Notes under the pieces: model-generated | Told to the model about the DNA's origin: nothing | What the model saw: only the letters and a program-made list of their open reading frames with translations | Database searches by the model: none | Translations under genes and position numbers: made by a program | Shown here: positions 42,956 to 55,000 of the stretch, in pieces | Numbering within the stretch: the stretch's first letter is position 1 | Layout: each line of letters starts with the position of its first letter | Source of the DNA: Madurella fahalii | Taxonomy: Eukaryota > Ascomycota > Sordariomycetes > Sordariales | DNA: 64,000 bases | Assembly: GCA_029876055.1 (NCBI GenBank) | Contig: CM056874.1 | Span: 1,426,001 to 1,490,000 of the forward strand | Direction of reading: 5' to 3'

Positions 42956-43602
42956 GATAGGTAATACTCAGTCGACGTTTCCCAACAACTCGATCGAAAA
43001 GAGTGAGTTCGATTCAAAGAAACGGGATTGGATGGCGCCCCTTGTGAGCCCCGTGAAATGATCACCGAGAGTCGCTGCAGCGAGGTAGATCCGATTCGCG
43101 GAGAATCCCAAACATGTCTTAAGATCCCACCGGAGCCTGCGCCTAGACCTAGCCACATCAGGGTGCATGGCCCGACAGGAACACGTGAAGTCGGTTGATC
43201 GGGTGCCGAAGAAACGACGTAGGCAATTGGTGCGCATGTAGCGAGTCCCGGACATGGGGCGCTGAGTGGAACAACCGGCCCCTGGGGCGGCCCCAGATGC
43301 GGAGACGTCTTGGGGCCGGTTACTCATCCTCTAACCCGCGTTGGTCAAGCTCCTACCCCACGCGTCATCCTACATTCCAGGGTACCCATGGGGTCTATCT
43401 CCGGTAGCCTTGACGTCTCGGGGTTACGGCCGGGGCATGATTTGAGTACGACCCGGGAACCTGGTTGCCACGCGGTGATGGATAACGGGTTGTGGGCGAG
43501 CTGTCAAATGGAGTATAAAGAGCTGGTGAGCTACTCTGGTGGGTCTGTAGGCTCTGGAGCCATTGCAACCCGAACTGCTTCAGGCCTTTGTGCGCAAACA
43601 CG
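42956..43602. promoter_or_regulatory. Bidirectional promoter (GH51 / sugar transporter) with CreA-like sites
   Basis: Several matches to the carbon-catabolite repressor consensus SYGGRG lie here: CCTGGGGCGGCCCCAG at about 43281, GTGGGG (reverse of CCCCAC) at about 43357, and CTCGGGG near 43415. GAGTATAAAGAG at about 43510 is a likely TATA box for the transporter. The palindromic CTGGGGCGGCCCCAG is the most striking element. Confidence 0.5.
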
Positions 43603-45261
43603 ATGCTCCCTCCGAAGTGGTACCAGTTTTTGGTCGGCGTCTTCGCCTCGCTCGGCTCTCTGTTGTACGGTTACGACTTGGGCGTGATTGCCCAGGTTAT
43701 TGCATCGCAGTCTTTCAAGACCAAATTTAACCCTACTGACAATGAGGAGTACGTATTCGCATGCTAAGTTGTAGCTCTGTTACATGCGTGGTTCCCTCTA
43801 ACAAGAAATTTAGAGCCGCGGTCGTGTCCGTCTTCACCGCCGGCGCCTTCTTTGGAGCCGCTGCCGCCGGTCCCATGGGCGACAAACTAGGGCGCCGTTG
43901 GACAATCTTGGCCGGTGCGCTCGTCTTCTGCCTCGGGGGTGCTCTGCAGACTGGAGCTCAGGCGCTCTCATATTTATACTCTGGCCGTGCCATTGCTGGT
44001 CTCGGTGTTGGTGTCCTCTGCATGATTGTCCCGCTCTACCAGGCCGAGCTGGCACATCCCAGCATCCGTGGCCGCGTCACAGCTCTGCAGCAGTTCATGC
44101 TTGGTATCGGTGCCTTAGCTGCCGCTTGGATCTCGTACGGTAAGCTTTGGCCCAGACCGATTGTGGCCGTTCGTTTTTCTGACTTGGTCTTTGTCAGGCA
44201 CTTATGTCGGCTTCGCCCCTACCAACGACGGGCAATGGCGAACCTCATTGGGCATTCAGGTTGTCCCGGCCGTGTTCCTTGCCGCCCTTATCCTGCTCTT
44301 CCCCGAGTCTCCGCGTTGGCTTATCGACCACGGAAAGCCTGAGCTCGGTCTACAGACACTTGCCAAGCTACACGCCCATGGTGACACCAGCGATGCCTGG
44401 GTCCGAGCCGAATACCAGCAGATTCGGGAGGCCATTGCCTTTGAGCATGAACACGAGGCCAAATCCTATGCTGAGCTCTTCACGGACAAATCCTCCTTCC
44501 GTCGCCTCTTTCTTTCCTGCGCCATCCAGGCTTCCATCCAGATGACCGGTGTCTCAGCCATCCAATACTACTCGGTCACCATCTACGGTCTCATGGGGAT
44601 CGAGGGAGATGACACATTGAAGTACCAGGCGATTTCGTCCATCATCGCCTTGCTCGCCCAGGCCCTCTGCATCCTGTTCATCGACCATCTCGGACGTCGC
44701 TGGCCGCTCATCTGCGGCAACCTTGGAAACTGCGTCACATTTATCATCGCCACCATCTTGCTGGCCCGGTTCCCTCCCGACCCAGAGAGGGGCAATGCGG
44801 CGGCGGCCTGGGGCTTCATTGTTGTTACCTGGGCATACAATTTCTGTTTCAGCGCCACCTGCGGACCCCTGTCCTGGATCATTCCCGCCGAAGTCTTTGA
44901 CACGAAGACGCGTTCGAAGGGCGTCTCGATCGCCACCATGACATCGTTCGCCTTTAACACCATGATTGGACAGGTCACTGGGCCCGCCATGAAGACAGTC
45001 GGTTACCGTTACTACTTCCTCTTCATCATCTTCAACTTGACCAATGCCCTCTTTTTTTGGGCTTTCCTGCCCGAGACCGCCAGGCGTCCCCTCGAGGAGA
45101 TGAACCGCCTCTTCACTGATGCTCCTCTCTTTGTTCCGCTCATGAACAAGCGCGATTGGGCCAGCACGGATCTGGAACACCGCGTCGAGGAGGCCAAAGC
45201 TAAGCAGGGCGATATTATGCACGCAGACGTTGGAGGACCAGTCGCCGCCAGCGGGCATTAA
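43603..45261 (+). CDS. MFS sugar transporter, three exons
   Basis: Model: 43603-43748, 43814-44139, 44198-45261; 511 residues. Sugar-porter signatures: LLYGYDLGVIAQV (helix 1), GDKLGRRW, GRAIAGLGVGVLCMIVPLYQAE, PESPRWL at the end of helix 6, QMTGVSAIQYYSV (helix 7), DHLGRRW and PETARRPLEEM. Twelve helices are expected. Introns are 65 and 58 nt. It probably imports a monosaccharide or short oligosaccharide; the divergent GH51 gene suggests arabinose or arabino-oligosaccharides, which is inference. High GC and intact. Confidence 0.93.
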
Positions 45262-46243
45262 GCGTCTCGTTTCAGCTGAGCAGATGAGATATTGGACGCT
45301 GGGGTGTAGTCCACATAGCGAACAATAGACTGTATTTTGGGACAATGCATACTACATGATCCTCATAATGTGTCTGAACACTTTGCACTTAGAAGCAGGT
45401 CTGCAAGTGGCTGAAAGGAAGGGGGCCATTCCCAGGGCCCCCCCATGGCACCTTGAACTGGCAAGCCTGAAAGTCTTGGCGATCAGGTTCTCTGCTGGGT
45501 GATTCTGCCAGCAGCAAAACCGTGGCGCGCCGTGCGCGTATGAACGCTAATACGCTTCTGACACTTCAGAGAGCATCGTGGGATATCACGAGTCCAACAT
45601 CGGGACATCACTGCTTCTAGGGCAGTGCAACTGTGCAGATAGCATCCGGGCGAAGGCTTACTACTTATCAAGAAATGTGGGCTGGAGACAAAGGAGCTGC
45701 CAATCAAAACGCAGATATAGCTTACACATTACTCGGATCTTCCTCCGTACCGCTTCTCCGGCAGACGCCTTACGGCGGATGGCTCGATATTTTTCAAGAA
45801 CGTAAGCAGCTCAGTTGCTAATCGCAAGCCACCCTATCAAGCATACGGAACAGTAATGGGAGATTGGGGCGGTCAACTAACGACTGCTCGAGTTCCGAGT
45901 TGCAACGGCCTCACTAGCGTCCTCGGCCGCTCCGCCATCAACAACGCAGTCGATTCCGACGATGAATTTAACAGGCTATTGCGTTGTGACGAGTCTAAGT
46001 CCGAGTATATCGTCCGATAGCGCTGATGGACACCGCACATCCGATAGCATCGTGATGGCCCTTCGCTGCCCCATCCATGGGGATTAAATAACGCCCGTTT
46101 CCTCCATCATCATGATCCTGCCTCATCACCATCATCAGCTTCCTCGAATTCTCGTCTGAACCTACCATCGCGAAGATCTTACCAGCCTACTACATTTACA
46201 ATCATTTGCAGCGCCTCGTCCGAACCAATACCGTCCCATCAAG
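45262..46243. other. Intergenic; possible small decayed fragment
   Basis: A plus-strand stretch at about 45630-45820 looks coding-like but has no recognised family and no start. The last 150 bp are pyrimidine-rich and should be the GH64 promoter and 5' UTR. Confidence 0.35.
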
Positions 46244-47392
46244 ATGCCTGATTCTCTTGAGATCCAGCTCAAGAACGAGACCAACTCAGAGGAGGTCTAC
46301 GCATATGTCACGGGCCTCGCCATCCAGAGCGGCAATGCTCGCGTCCTGCTAAAGGCCGATGGTCAGGACCTCTACTTCCCGTCGTCCCCTGACGACATCA
46401 TGTCCCCTCTCGAGGAGGACTGCGCCATCCCGCTCGGGCCCCCGGGGAGCACTACAACGGTGCGCATCCCCCAGCTGGCCGGCGGACGCATCTGGTTCAG
46501 CGTCGACGCGAAGCTGACCTTCTTGCTCAACCCCGGCCCGGCCCTCGTTGAGCCCTCGCCCTTCAACCCGAGCGACCCCAACGCCGACGTCGACTTCGCC
46601 TTTGCCGAGCTGACGCTCAACAACGACCAGTTGTTTGCCAACATCAGCTACGTCGACTTCGTCCCGCGCCTGCCCGTCGCCCTCACCCTCCAAACCGAGG
46701 GCGGCGAGGTGCAGCATGTGTCTGGCACGGCTGCCGACGGGCTGGACCGGGTGTGCGAGGGCCTCCGCGCGCAGGCCGAGGCCGACGGCCTGCCATGGGA
46801 CAGGCTGATCATCAACCAGGGGGGCGTCGACGGGGCGGCGCTGCGGGCGCTGAACCCGACGCACGCCAACGCGGTCGGCGCCAGCTTCGACGGGTACTAC
46901 GAGGCGTACGTGGACGCGGTGTGGGAGCGGTACGCGTCCGAGGAGCTCCTCATCAACACGCAGGCGTCGGCCGGCGTGGTGCCCGGGCACGTCAACGAGG
47001 ACGGCGCGCTCGTCGTGGGCGACGAGGTCTTTGAGAAGCCCAGCACCCACGACATCTTTGGCTGCAACAGCGGGCCGTTCACCACCGGCCGCTCCCCGGC
47101 CCGCAACGCCATCATCCCCCGCCTGGCCGCCGGCTTTGTGCGCACGGCGCTGCTCGATGCCGCGGAGCACCCCTCCGACCCCTCCATCTTTTACCAGGCG
47201 GATCCGACCAACCACTACGCCCGCATTGTCCACGAGGTCAATCTGGACGGCAAGGGATACGCTTTTGCCTATGACGATGTTCAGCCGGATGGCGGCGCTG
47301 ATCAGTCGGGCAAGGTGAACGCGGGCGACCCGGCGGTGTTTATTGTTGCAGTGGGCGGTAATGAGGCTTACGCTGGAGATGAGATGCATTGA
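46244..47392 (+). CDS. GH64-type (thaumatin-like) beta-1,3-glucanase, single exon
   Basis: 382 residues in one exon, starting MPDSLEIQLKNET after CAAG. The N-terminal beta-sandwich begins with VYAYVTGLAIQSGNARVLLKADG and GRIWFSVDAKLTFL, as in GH64/TLP proteins. The catalytic pair fits the family: Glu122 (FAELT) and Asp138 (YVDF) are 16 residues apart, the same spacing as the known Glu/Asp pair of the bacterial GH64 enzyme. FGCNSGPF and GFVRTALL are also family-like. There is no signal peptide, so it may be intracellular or exported unconventionally. It would cut laminarin-type beta-1,3-glucan. Very GC-rich, which creates long shadow frames on the other strand. Confidence 0.88.
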   Translation: MPDSLEIQLKNETNSEEVYAYVTGLAIQSGNARVLLKADGQDLYFPSSPDDIMSPLEEDCAIPLGPPGSTTTVRIPQLAGGRIWFSVDAKLTFLLNPGPALVEPSPFNPSDPNADVDFAFAELTLNNDQLFANISYVDFVPRLPVALTLQTEGGEVQHVSGTAADGLDRVCEGLRAQAEADGLPWDRLIINQGGVDGAALRALNPTHANAVGASFDGYYEAYVDAVWERYASEELLINTQASAGVVPGHVNEDGALVVGDEVFEKPSTHDIFGCNSGPFTTGRSPARNAIIPRLAAGFVRTALLDAAEHPSDPSIFYQADPTNHYARIVHEVNLDGKGYAFAYDDVQPDGGADQSGKVNAGDPAVFIVAVGGNEAYAGDEMH

Positions 47393-47909
47393 GGCGGATG
47401 GATGAGAGTGGGAGCAATTTAGGGGGCCACTATTAACATTATATTGCCTAGCTGGTTCATCTAGTTCATTTGTATGCCTGCATAGGGATGATGAGGGGGA
47501 ATGATAACGGGTTGCTGAGGAGCTTAGGGTACTGTGGTAGCTGAAATCAAGTATGAGAGAGATCGCGGTATCGAAGTATATCACAGAGAGCCTTCCAATT
47601 ACCAACTATTGGTGTCATATTAACTATTGATCTATACTTATCTGCTTCAGGGCATGTACGTGTTTCCAGTACCACCAATATCGCTCGGAGTTATGACGGT
47701 TTTACTATACCAGGTAAGGGGGAGTGGAAATATCCGTTGATGTTGACACAAACAATACAACACAATACAATACTGTACAACTACGATTTGACAGACGTGC
47801 AGCAACCTAATTCATATTAAAGCTAGCCTTATTTGATGCTCGCACATACAGGCTTTAGGGAGTTATAACTAAGTTACCTTATCTAACCTCAGAAATTAAA
47901 GTACCGTAC
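47393..47909. other. Intergenic, nothing recognised
   Basis: AT-richer DNA with a CAATACAAnACAnTACAA-type low-complexity stretch at 47750-47780. Confidence 0.3.
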
Positions 47910-48578
47910 CTAGCCGCAAGACTCATCAACGACCCTGAAGCACTCCCCATCCTCCGCGTCGGGAAAGAAGGCCACGACATAGTCATCGGTCTTGATGCCA
48001 TCCACTGTCATGTCGCCCCACGACATCTCGGCACTGAACCACGGAAGCGAGGCAACTCTCTCGGGAGCGAGAAAAGCGCTACAACCATCCTTCAGTTCCT
48101 CGCCGGCTTCCACATCCTGCTTCAGCTTCTTCAGACCTTGGGTAAGCCCCTCCAAGTTCTCGGTCCAGGCCCGAATGAGCTGCGGTAGGTGCTTTCGCAG
48201 ATGTTCCGCCTCCTTAATGAGCTCGTTAGTGGCGAGCAACACGTCCTCTTTGGCCTTCTCGATCCGTGCTCTGTCCTCTATAAAGACGCGTGTTAGTGAT
48301 AATTCAGTACGATGTTGAATGCCGGACTCGTCAGTGGTTGCGGAGACAGCGCGGGCTCCGGAGGGGGATATGCCCTCACGCACTTGCTCACGGGCCTGAA
48401 GTTCGCGATAGGTCTCGATAGCACCCAAGAGCTCGTAAAGTGGGACGGGATCCCGGTCCCAAATGAGGTCCGGGCTAGCACAGAAGTTCTCCGCACCATG
48501 GTTGGCGCTGGCAGCTTGAGTGTCGACCATCTTCTCCGCACCATGGTTGGCGCTGCCGGCTTGAGGAGTGTCGACCAT
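47910..48578 (-). CDS. Hypothetical protein with central coiled coil
   Basis: A 222-residue frame with no known family. The N terminus is a duplicated segment (ANHGAEKMVDT / ANHGAEN) generated by the DNA repeat at 48487-48580. Residues about 100-160 form a charged heptad-like helix (EKAKEDVLLATNELIKEAEH, then LIRAWTENLEGLTQGLKKLK), and the C terminus has aromatic strands. A small intron near 48265-48300 is possible (GTACTGAA..TTTATAG), which would change the middle. Role unknown. Confidence 0.45.
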   Translation of the reverse strand: MVDTPQAGSANHGAEKMVDTQAASANHGAENFCASPDLIWDRDPVPLYELLGAIETYRELQAREQVREGISPSGARAVSATTDESGIQHRTELSLTRVFIEDRARIEKAKEDVLLATNELIKEAEHLRKHLPQLIRAWTENLEGLTQGLKKLKQDVEAGEELKDGCSAFLAPERVASLPWFSAEMSWGDMTVDGIKTDDYVVAFFPDAEDGECFRVVDESCG

Positions 48579-48580
48579 CT
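48487..48580. repeat. Two-copy tandem repeat (45 and 48 bp)
   Basis: TTCTCCGCACCATGGTTGGC occurs twice, each copy ending in GTGTCGACCAT; the second has a 3-bp insertion. It keeps frame and duplicates the start of the overlapping minus-strand frame. Confidence 0.75.
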
Positions 48581-49357
48581 TGGGAACCAGGTCAGCTTAG
48601 GTAAGGTAAGGTAATTAGGTAATGTTCCAGGCAATCGTCGCTGACGGAAGATTTCAGGTAATTATCGTCGCAACTATTTCTTGCCCTTGACTCGCTTCTA
48701 GGGAGGCGTATTCCGTACTGATGAGCTGGTACAAGTTGAGATATTAGGAGCGTGGTCAAGTTGCCGTAGTAGTTGTTAAAGGGCTGGTGACTATGGTAGA
48801 GAGTAATGGCGTGGGGAGCCGGCGGGAAAGGCGTTTAAATCTGCAACTTGGAGTGACCGACGATCATAGTTGGTATGAATTAGGGGTTTGGCTTTATCAT
48901 AATGCTATCAAAGGAGCAGATTCATTGTAAAGGCGAACACGCTGTCTCCGCCATTGTCCCTTGGATTGATGCAATAATCGAGAAAGTTGCTGTTCGTGGC
49001 ACAGGATCCAGCGGCACAGAGTGGTTGGCCCATTTTGCCTTACGACCTCCTCACCTTTGGCCTTGCCCCACACCTCTGGTGACCGCATTGTAAAGCAAGG
49101 AGGGAGGTATTGCCCCACGGCTATGCTTGGGCACATGAATCCTCATCAACGTCCTGCGTCCCTCACTCCTATCACTTCTTGCCTCTCGCTTCCCCGTAAT
49201 GGCAGTTATCGATACATGTGTGGATACGCGACGACGATACTAAACGAACCATGCCGCCAAGTCCAGAGTTCCAATGTTTTCCCGACATATCCCCATTCTC
49301 GAACGAAGTCCAAACATACACGGACAACTGCGGTTGAACCGGCCGTTCCGGGTGTCC
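48579..49357. other. Intergenic, nothing recognised
   Basis: Short frames on both strands lack motifs. GGTAAGGTAAGGTAATTAGGTAA at about 48600 is a small low-complexity repeat. Confidence 0.3.
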
Positions 49358-50700
49358 TTACACCTCATTTGACGCTCTGTCTGCTTGCTTTTTGGGCCAA
49401 CGAAGTCTGTTTTGCCACCTAGAGAAAAGCATGACGACGAGCCAAGAGATGGAATTGTTGAAGCCTAGGAATAGGGACAGGAAGAGAATAGCCACCGTAG
49501 TTGGAACTACCAGTATTCGTCAGTGAATCCTTGGCCCATTTCGCCTGTGGGGCTTACACATGATGGAGAAGATCTCGCTGATCGGCCGGTTCGATTCGGG
49601 GATGATCTCATGAGCGTTCATGCTAAAGATGGCGGCGATGAAGGACAGAGGCAACTGCGTGACACCACGGGTTACTACATCGCACATTTACTTCCTTGAT
49701 CAGGCGCTTACAAAGAGAATGGTAATGATTGTGAAGAGCAGAATTGTCTTCCCTTGTTTGGCTGTCTCTTTGGCCTCCTGCCTTGCAGATAGTGCTGCGG
49801 ACACGCTGGCCTGTTTCTGCTTGAGATCAAGAAGGTCACACAACTGTTCATGGTTAGGTGGCTTTCTACATGGCAACAGGACCGAATTTGTGTCTCACAT
49901 CCTTGTAGACTCTGTAAGCCTTTGTCTTTAGGCTTCCAATGTCGCCGTTTCTCCTAGTCAATGTTGCTAGAGTCTGCGTGTACTTCAGCTCTATGTCTTC
50001 AGGAGAGTCTTCGATGCTGTCCTGGACTCCGACACCATGTGTTGTCTCGATCTGTCAACGAGTGGATGACTGTGGAGCGAGTGACTGCCCTCGGCGAATG
50101 GTAGGTTGCTTTCGCTTCTGGTGTCCCCTTCGTTGCTTTTTCCTCCGTTTATGTTCGAATTCTTCTTCTTTTCCTCACGCTTCCTCTGCATCTTAATGTC
50201 GTCGACCATGGATTGCATAACTGCGATTTGCCGTTCGAAGATATACGAGACGCTATTGAGCTCATCAAGGATATCCTTGATACCCTTCAGGCAAGCAGTC
50301 TCCTGGGTAATATCTGCTATGGCGCGTATTTCTGGGTCGATCAAGTGCTCAATCTCGGAGATTGACCCTCGGTCTTCAGAAGACGATCACATATCACTAA
50401 ATGATTGGTTGAGGAGTCTATCTTTATAGCTCTAGCTGGTTTCTGAGCCGTTTAGGCTGGCTCCATAAAGCGTCGGCCAGCTTTGTTTGCTCGCTTGCCT
50501 ATGTTTCGTTAGCAACAATAGGAGTCTCTTTTCTCAGCTTAACTCACCAGCTCCCCAATAGCAAGTGCAAAGACATGTAGATCGTAGAGCTTGTCGTCGG
50601 CCTCATCAGAACGAGGGTGGAACAGGCTAGAGCATTTTTCTATGATCAAGCAAACGAAATCGGTGACGGAGACGATTTCGTCCTGGTAAGTCAGCGTACC
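49358..50700 (-). pseudogene. CorA-like membrane-domain gene, 5'-truncated
   Basis: On the minus strand the family parts appear in order: DEIVSVTDFVCLIIEKCSSL, ALAIGEL then an intron, KDILDELNSVSYIFERQIAV, LCDLLDLKQKQASVSAALSA. These lead to the membrane domain TILFLPLSFIAAIFSMN and, after another intron, TTVAILFLSLFLGFNNSIS; the stop is at 49358-49360. Splice sites in the last four exons look usable. After IGEL..RNQLEL, however, the frame meets TAA and needs a shift, then a TGA. No ATG opens the gene, because its upstream end runs into the inverted repeat arm at 50712. It is probably dead; transport function is not established for this fungal branch. Confidence 0.65.
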
Positions 50701-50711
50701 CACATCTCGGA

Positions 50712-50870
50712 CACCCCACATCTCGGACAGTCTGTCAGACACATACCTAAAACCACACTCTATCAACTACTCCCTTTTTGCCCGGACTAGTATATAAGAA
50801 ACCACTGAACTACTACCACTGCTACTACTCTCTAACCCACTCTCTTCATCTAGCCTATCTTCAATACAAC
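50712..50870 (+). repeat. Inverted repeat, left arm
   Basis: About 160 bp that match, reverse-complemented and diverged, the segment at 51913-52075. Shared features are the ACACCCCACATC block, CTCCCTTTTTGCCCGGACTAG, TATAnnnGAAACCACTGAAC and TACTACT repeats. A TATATAAG box lies in the middle. Confidence 0.7.
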
Positions 50871-51039
50871 CGATCGCCCGAGATCTCCTCGCAGTGGATG
50901 ACATTAATTTAGACCAAGGATATTATTAATAAACGTACGCCTCTAATTATATATCGCATGCAAATAGGGTTATATAGAGATTGCAAAGAATTTTTTTAGC
51001 GACAGGTAGGATTGATCCTAACGTCTGTATTTTAATAAT

Positions 51040-51180
51040 CGGTACAGGCCATTCTATCTAGCTGCTATCGGTAGGTGGGAGGATATTATGACGATGCTTT
51101 TGGCTACCGGGAAGGTTAATGTCAATGCTAAGAATAATAACGGCTATACAGTGAGGGACTATGCGATTGAGAACAATTAA
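51040..51180 (+). pseudogene. Ankyrin-repeat relic
   Basis: One open piece reads WEDIMTMLLATGKVNVNAKN then NNGYTVRDYAIE, a recognisable ankyrin repeat, ending at TAA. Upstream sequence is AT-rich with many stops. It follows the TATA-containing left arm of the inverted repeat in the same direction and may be the remains of its gene. Confidence 0.55.
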
Positions 51181-51390
51181 TTTAAGTACCTTGACTAGAA
51201 ATTTAAGCTTATAAATACTCTTTGCTTTTTCTTATTGCTTTTCTCTTTGTTCTTTGCTTTTCCCTCTTCTTTCTCTTTTCTTTAACGGGTCTTTTTGGAC
51301 TATAGAGAAAGTCTCTTTTAACTGTAGCCATACCTAAAAAAGGTCCGTACGCCAATACCCGCAAATACTGAATAGGGAGATACGGTTCCC

Positions 51391-51772
51391 AGGGATCTTG
51401 GCCCTCTGGTCTGAGGGAGGTATTTACAGGGATAACGCTCGTGAGGCTAGATGCTGCGTGGGGACCCATTTCAGTTGCAATTTAACCAGGGCCGTCTGAG
51501 CCGACGTTCCTTAGACAAGTCACACAATTACACATCTTCTTTCGCATCAGTTGCAGGCTCAACTTGAGAGCTATCTTTGTGTGCGATATGATCTCCCTCT
51601 GAGCAGAGGGAGCTCTATCTGCACATATTGTTTTGACCTTGTCTGGGCTGTAGGGACCCGATTAGTTGCGGTGTCTCCTGGCCCGTCTTGTCTATCTTGT
51701 CTATCCAGATATTTGCCCTCCCTCTTATTTTGTTGGGTATGTGGGTGTAGATGAGTTTTCTGCACCATTTCA
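51391..51772 (+). repeat. Diverged copy of the 416-bp LTR-like repeat
   Basis: From a CCCTCTGGTCTGAGGGAGG version of the palindrome through GCCGTCTGAGCC, CCTTAGACAAGTCACACAATT, CTCCCTCTGAGCAGAGGGAG and GTTTTGACCTTGTCTGGGCT to TGCACCATTTCA. The order is the same as in intact copies, with many substitutions. Confidence 0.65.
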
Positions 51773-51912
51773 TTGGCTGGGTTATAGTACGAATACCAGG
51801 CTCTAAAAATCTAGATTGAGAATATCCGGCCTGTTAAAAGGAAGAGGGTTGAAGTAGATCCAAATACTAATTCGCTGCCTTTAACCAAACCTACCGGGCC
51901 TGAACCGAGGCT

Positions 51913-52075
51913 AACTGTATTGGGGATAATCTAGATGAAAAGAGCAGGTTAAAAAGTAGTAGTAATAGTGGTAGTTCAGTGGTTTCCTGTATATTAGTCT
52001 GGGCAAAAAGGAGGTAATTGATGGGGTGTGATTTTCGGTGTGGGTCTTACAGAACGTCTCGGATGTGGGGTGTCT
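51913..52075 (-). repeat. Inverted repeat, right arm
   Basis: Counterpart of 50712-50870 in reverse orientation, about 1.2 kb away. No gene is visible downstream of this arm. Confidence 0.65.
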
Positions 52076-55000
52076 CGCTTCTAGGTTACGGCGACTTATA
52101 CCCTCTCTTATAAGACTCCGCCGCTTGATTTTCTCCTTATGCATGAAACTCATCCGCCTCTTTCCTGAACCAGTAGCTATCCTGCGATAAATTCCATGTT
52201 GCGTCGAGCCAAAATGCGCTCCTGTAATTCACACTGATCGGTGATCTTAGCCTGGTTAAAGGTCCTACCGACTGCCTGCCTGCCCTAGTATGTCATGATC
52301 TCGCATAACTGGGGAGGGGACGAGTAGTATGAGGTGACATATGACGGTATGAACAATCAGTCAGTAAAGGACAAGATGGGGCATTAAAAGATCAAGTCCT
52401 GTATAGAGCGAGCCCAGCAACATGGTCTAGACTTCTCTTTGGTCAACACCTGCTGCATCAAAAAGTCCGACTCTGTCGAATTCTCAACAGCAATCAACTC
52501 CACATTCCGCTGATACAGGAATTCGAGCGAATGCTACATGCATCCTCTCGATGTTTCAGCTGAAGGATTAGGTTGATTGAGCGATCCCCTCGCCGTGGCG
52601 TGGCGTTTTGATAAGGGGAGAGAGGGTGGTGGTGGAAAGAGGTGGGCGAATATCTACTGTACCCCACAACAGGAGACGGAAGTACCGAATTTTCAAGCAT
52701 GGATTGAAGGACATGATGATTGGGAAGCGCTCTTGGATCCCGGCTAGGCTGGCAATGCGAGGGGAGTATTGGCCTCGCTTCGTTGCGGCTAGCGACTCGG
52801 TGGTCAAATGCAGTCCTGGTTTGCCCAAGTCGAAGCTCTGTGGGTCTCAGCGTATATGTAGGAGATGGTCTGCATCCCTGAGGAAGTTTCGGCGACATCG
52901 AGAGGGAAGCGTGTCTATTTTTACTGCAGCGGCGCAGAACAGTGCGAACGAGGCAGTCGGACGAGGCGTCGTACCCGACTGGGAAGGGCACCCACCCGGC
53001 GGGTACAGTACAACAGCATGTTCTCGATTACCATCTTTACTATACAGCGGCGATTCCATGTAACATTTGCTTATATGTGACGTTTGTAAATAGAACATGT
53101 TATAGAGGGATGTCGCGCTTGGGAGAGTGCTCCTAGAGCTCCCTCGTCGAGATGGGGCACTCAACAGCTCATCGCGTGAGCTCTGTCGGCCAATTTGCTT
53201 TGCACTCAAGCCAGACTCTCTTTTCCCGCTGCAGTAGATAGATTCTGCAGACTTCCAACAATTTAGTGCACTTCCACAACCTCTGCCGGGCTCCTGCAGT
53301 GCGTGACAGAAGACAGGGCCGTAATTATTATATCACCGGCGCCACACAAGTCAAACTCAAGTCCCAATGCTCGTCTCACAAAAGCAGGGCTTCGCACCTA
53401 ACATAGAACACAGAAGCACTAAACCATAGTTGCAGGGTGTTCAGAACAAAGCGCTCGAAGTTCTAAAATTAAACTACATGCCGCTCAATAAATACGGTAT
53501 AATTCGACTTCCTTCTCCTGTTATTGTTGATCCTTTAGCGTATCCCTTGAGACAAGCTTATTGTCGCCGTCAAACTGGCTACCTACTCCAAGTAAATAAT
53601 CGCTGACGGTATTAAACCCCTTTTTAGTGCCGGCTGCCTTTATAGGAGCTTGCTCGCCGGTAAGCCCATTAGCAGCGTGTCCAGTAATAGCGAGTGTTTG
53701 ACTAGCGTTGCCGGCAAGACTTGTGGACTCAATACCCCTGAGATGTGATTGCTGTTTGAGTCGGTCCATCGGGCTATATCAAGGACTATGTAAGCATGGG
53801 CTTATAGGGTCGAGATGGGTGTACATATGAAGTTAGGTACAACTCACTGCCAGTCACTGGCTTCGAGGCGCCAACCAACAATCGCCTGTGTGGCCGACAT
53901 AAACGGGGGTATGATAATACGGACGGAAATGAGTTGGAATCGGAGTTGCAGTCCGGAGCCGTTGGTCCTTTCGAAATCGAGGGGGGTCCATTTAAGTAGT
54001 AGAAACCCAGCATGGGGAACCCCCTTATCTAAGATCAGAATTTCACCACCCACCATAGACGGAGCTGAAATTGTGTGTATATGTGTGGTTGGGAAGGGAA
54101 ATCGGATTCCGATACTACCTATAGCACGGGACTTGAGAGTTGCGAGACAGGCACGCCCCGCTCGGGGGCTCATCTGATTCGTTGAGAGCTATACCGGTTT
54201 TAATTTAGCATTCACCGTTGTGTGTTCTGCACCTGCGACTTAGAAGAATATGCAGCATTACTGCCTCCAAGAAGGGCATTCCATCGACACAAGGCTGGGC
54301 GTCTTCACCTCGGGGTAACAACTTCCCGGTCTCGACTTGGCTTGCCAATGAGTGCACACACCGTAGGTGTTCGCACTTAAATACGTAGTAATATGGACCT
54401 CGGATTTTGAAGGCTCATACCCAGCCTCCACCTGTCGGGCTGAGCATTATAGTAAGTGTCATTAGCGAAGTAACGCTGAGAATGTAAGGAACGACTTCAG
54501 CCCAGTTTATCTGGCACAACACATGCATTAGTTATGAGGAGGCTTCAACCACTTAGACGGAAAGAACTGGATTTCAGCCAAGGGGTATAGGGATCCTGCA
54601 CTCCCGGCAAGTCAAGTTTGTTGTAGGGCCCGCCAGACATCATCTTCAGAGACATGATCCCAAGCTTTCTCGGCTGTATGTCGTAAAGGAGAACCATAAA
54701 ACAGTTCATCTTCCGGTTTCTGCTTGGGATTGCCACTTTCTCACACCGGTGTGGGGTACTGCCTTCCGGCGAGGCGCTGGCGAGGCACCAGCGACGCTGC
54801 ACCTTCACCGGAGAAATCTATTGCGAGGGTGGCCGCGACTGTTACATAAATAGTTTCCCTTCTGGGGCCGGTGACTCTGTCGCTTTTTAACCAATAAGCT
54901 AATGAACATAGTGTGGGATGGAAGCAATCGCACGGGAGATGGGCAGATCAGATGCCTATCTTGGGCAGAATTGGTTTCTTGGCGCTGATATTCGCGTGGG

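Noticed and set aside
46349..47605. 418-codon minus-strand frame opposite the GH64 gene
   Set aside because: Arises from high GC and biased third positions; composition is Arg/Val/Gly-rich without any domain.
52494..53209. 165- and 151-codon frames on opposite strands
   Set aside because: No recognisable domain or start context; they overlap fully in opposite directions.
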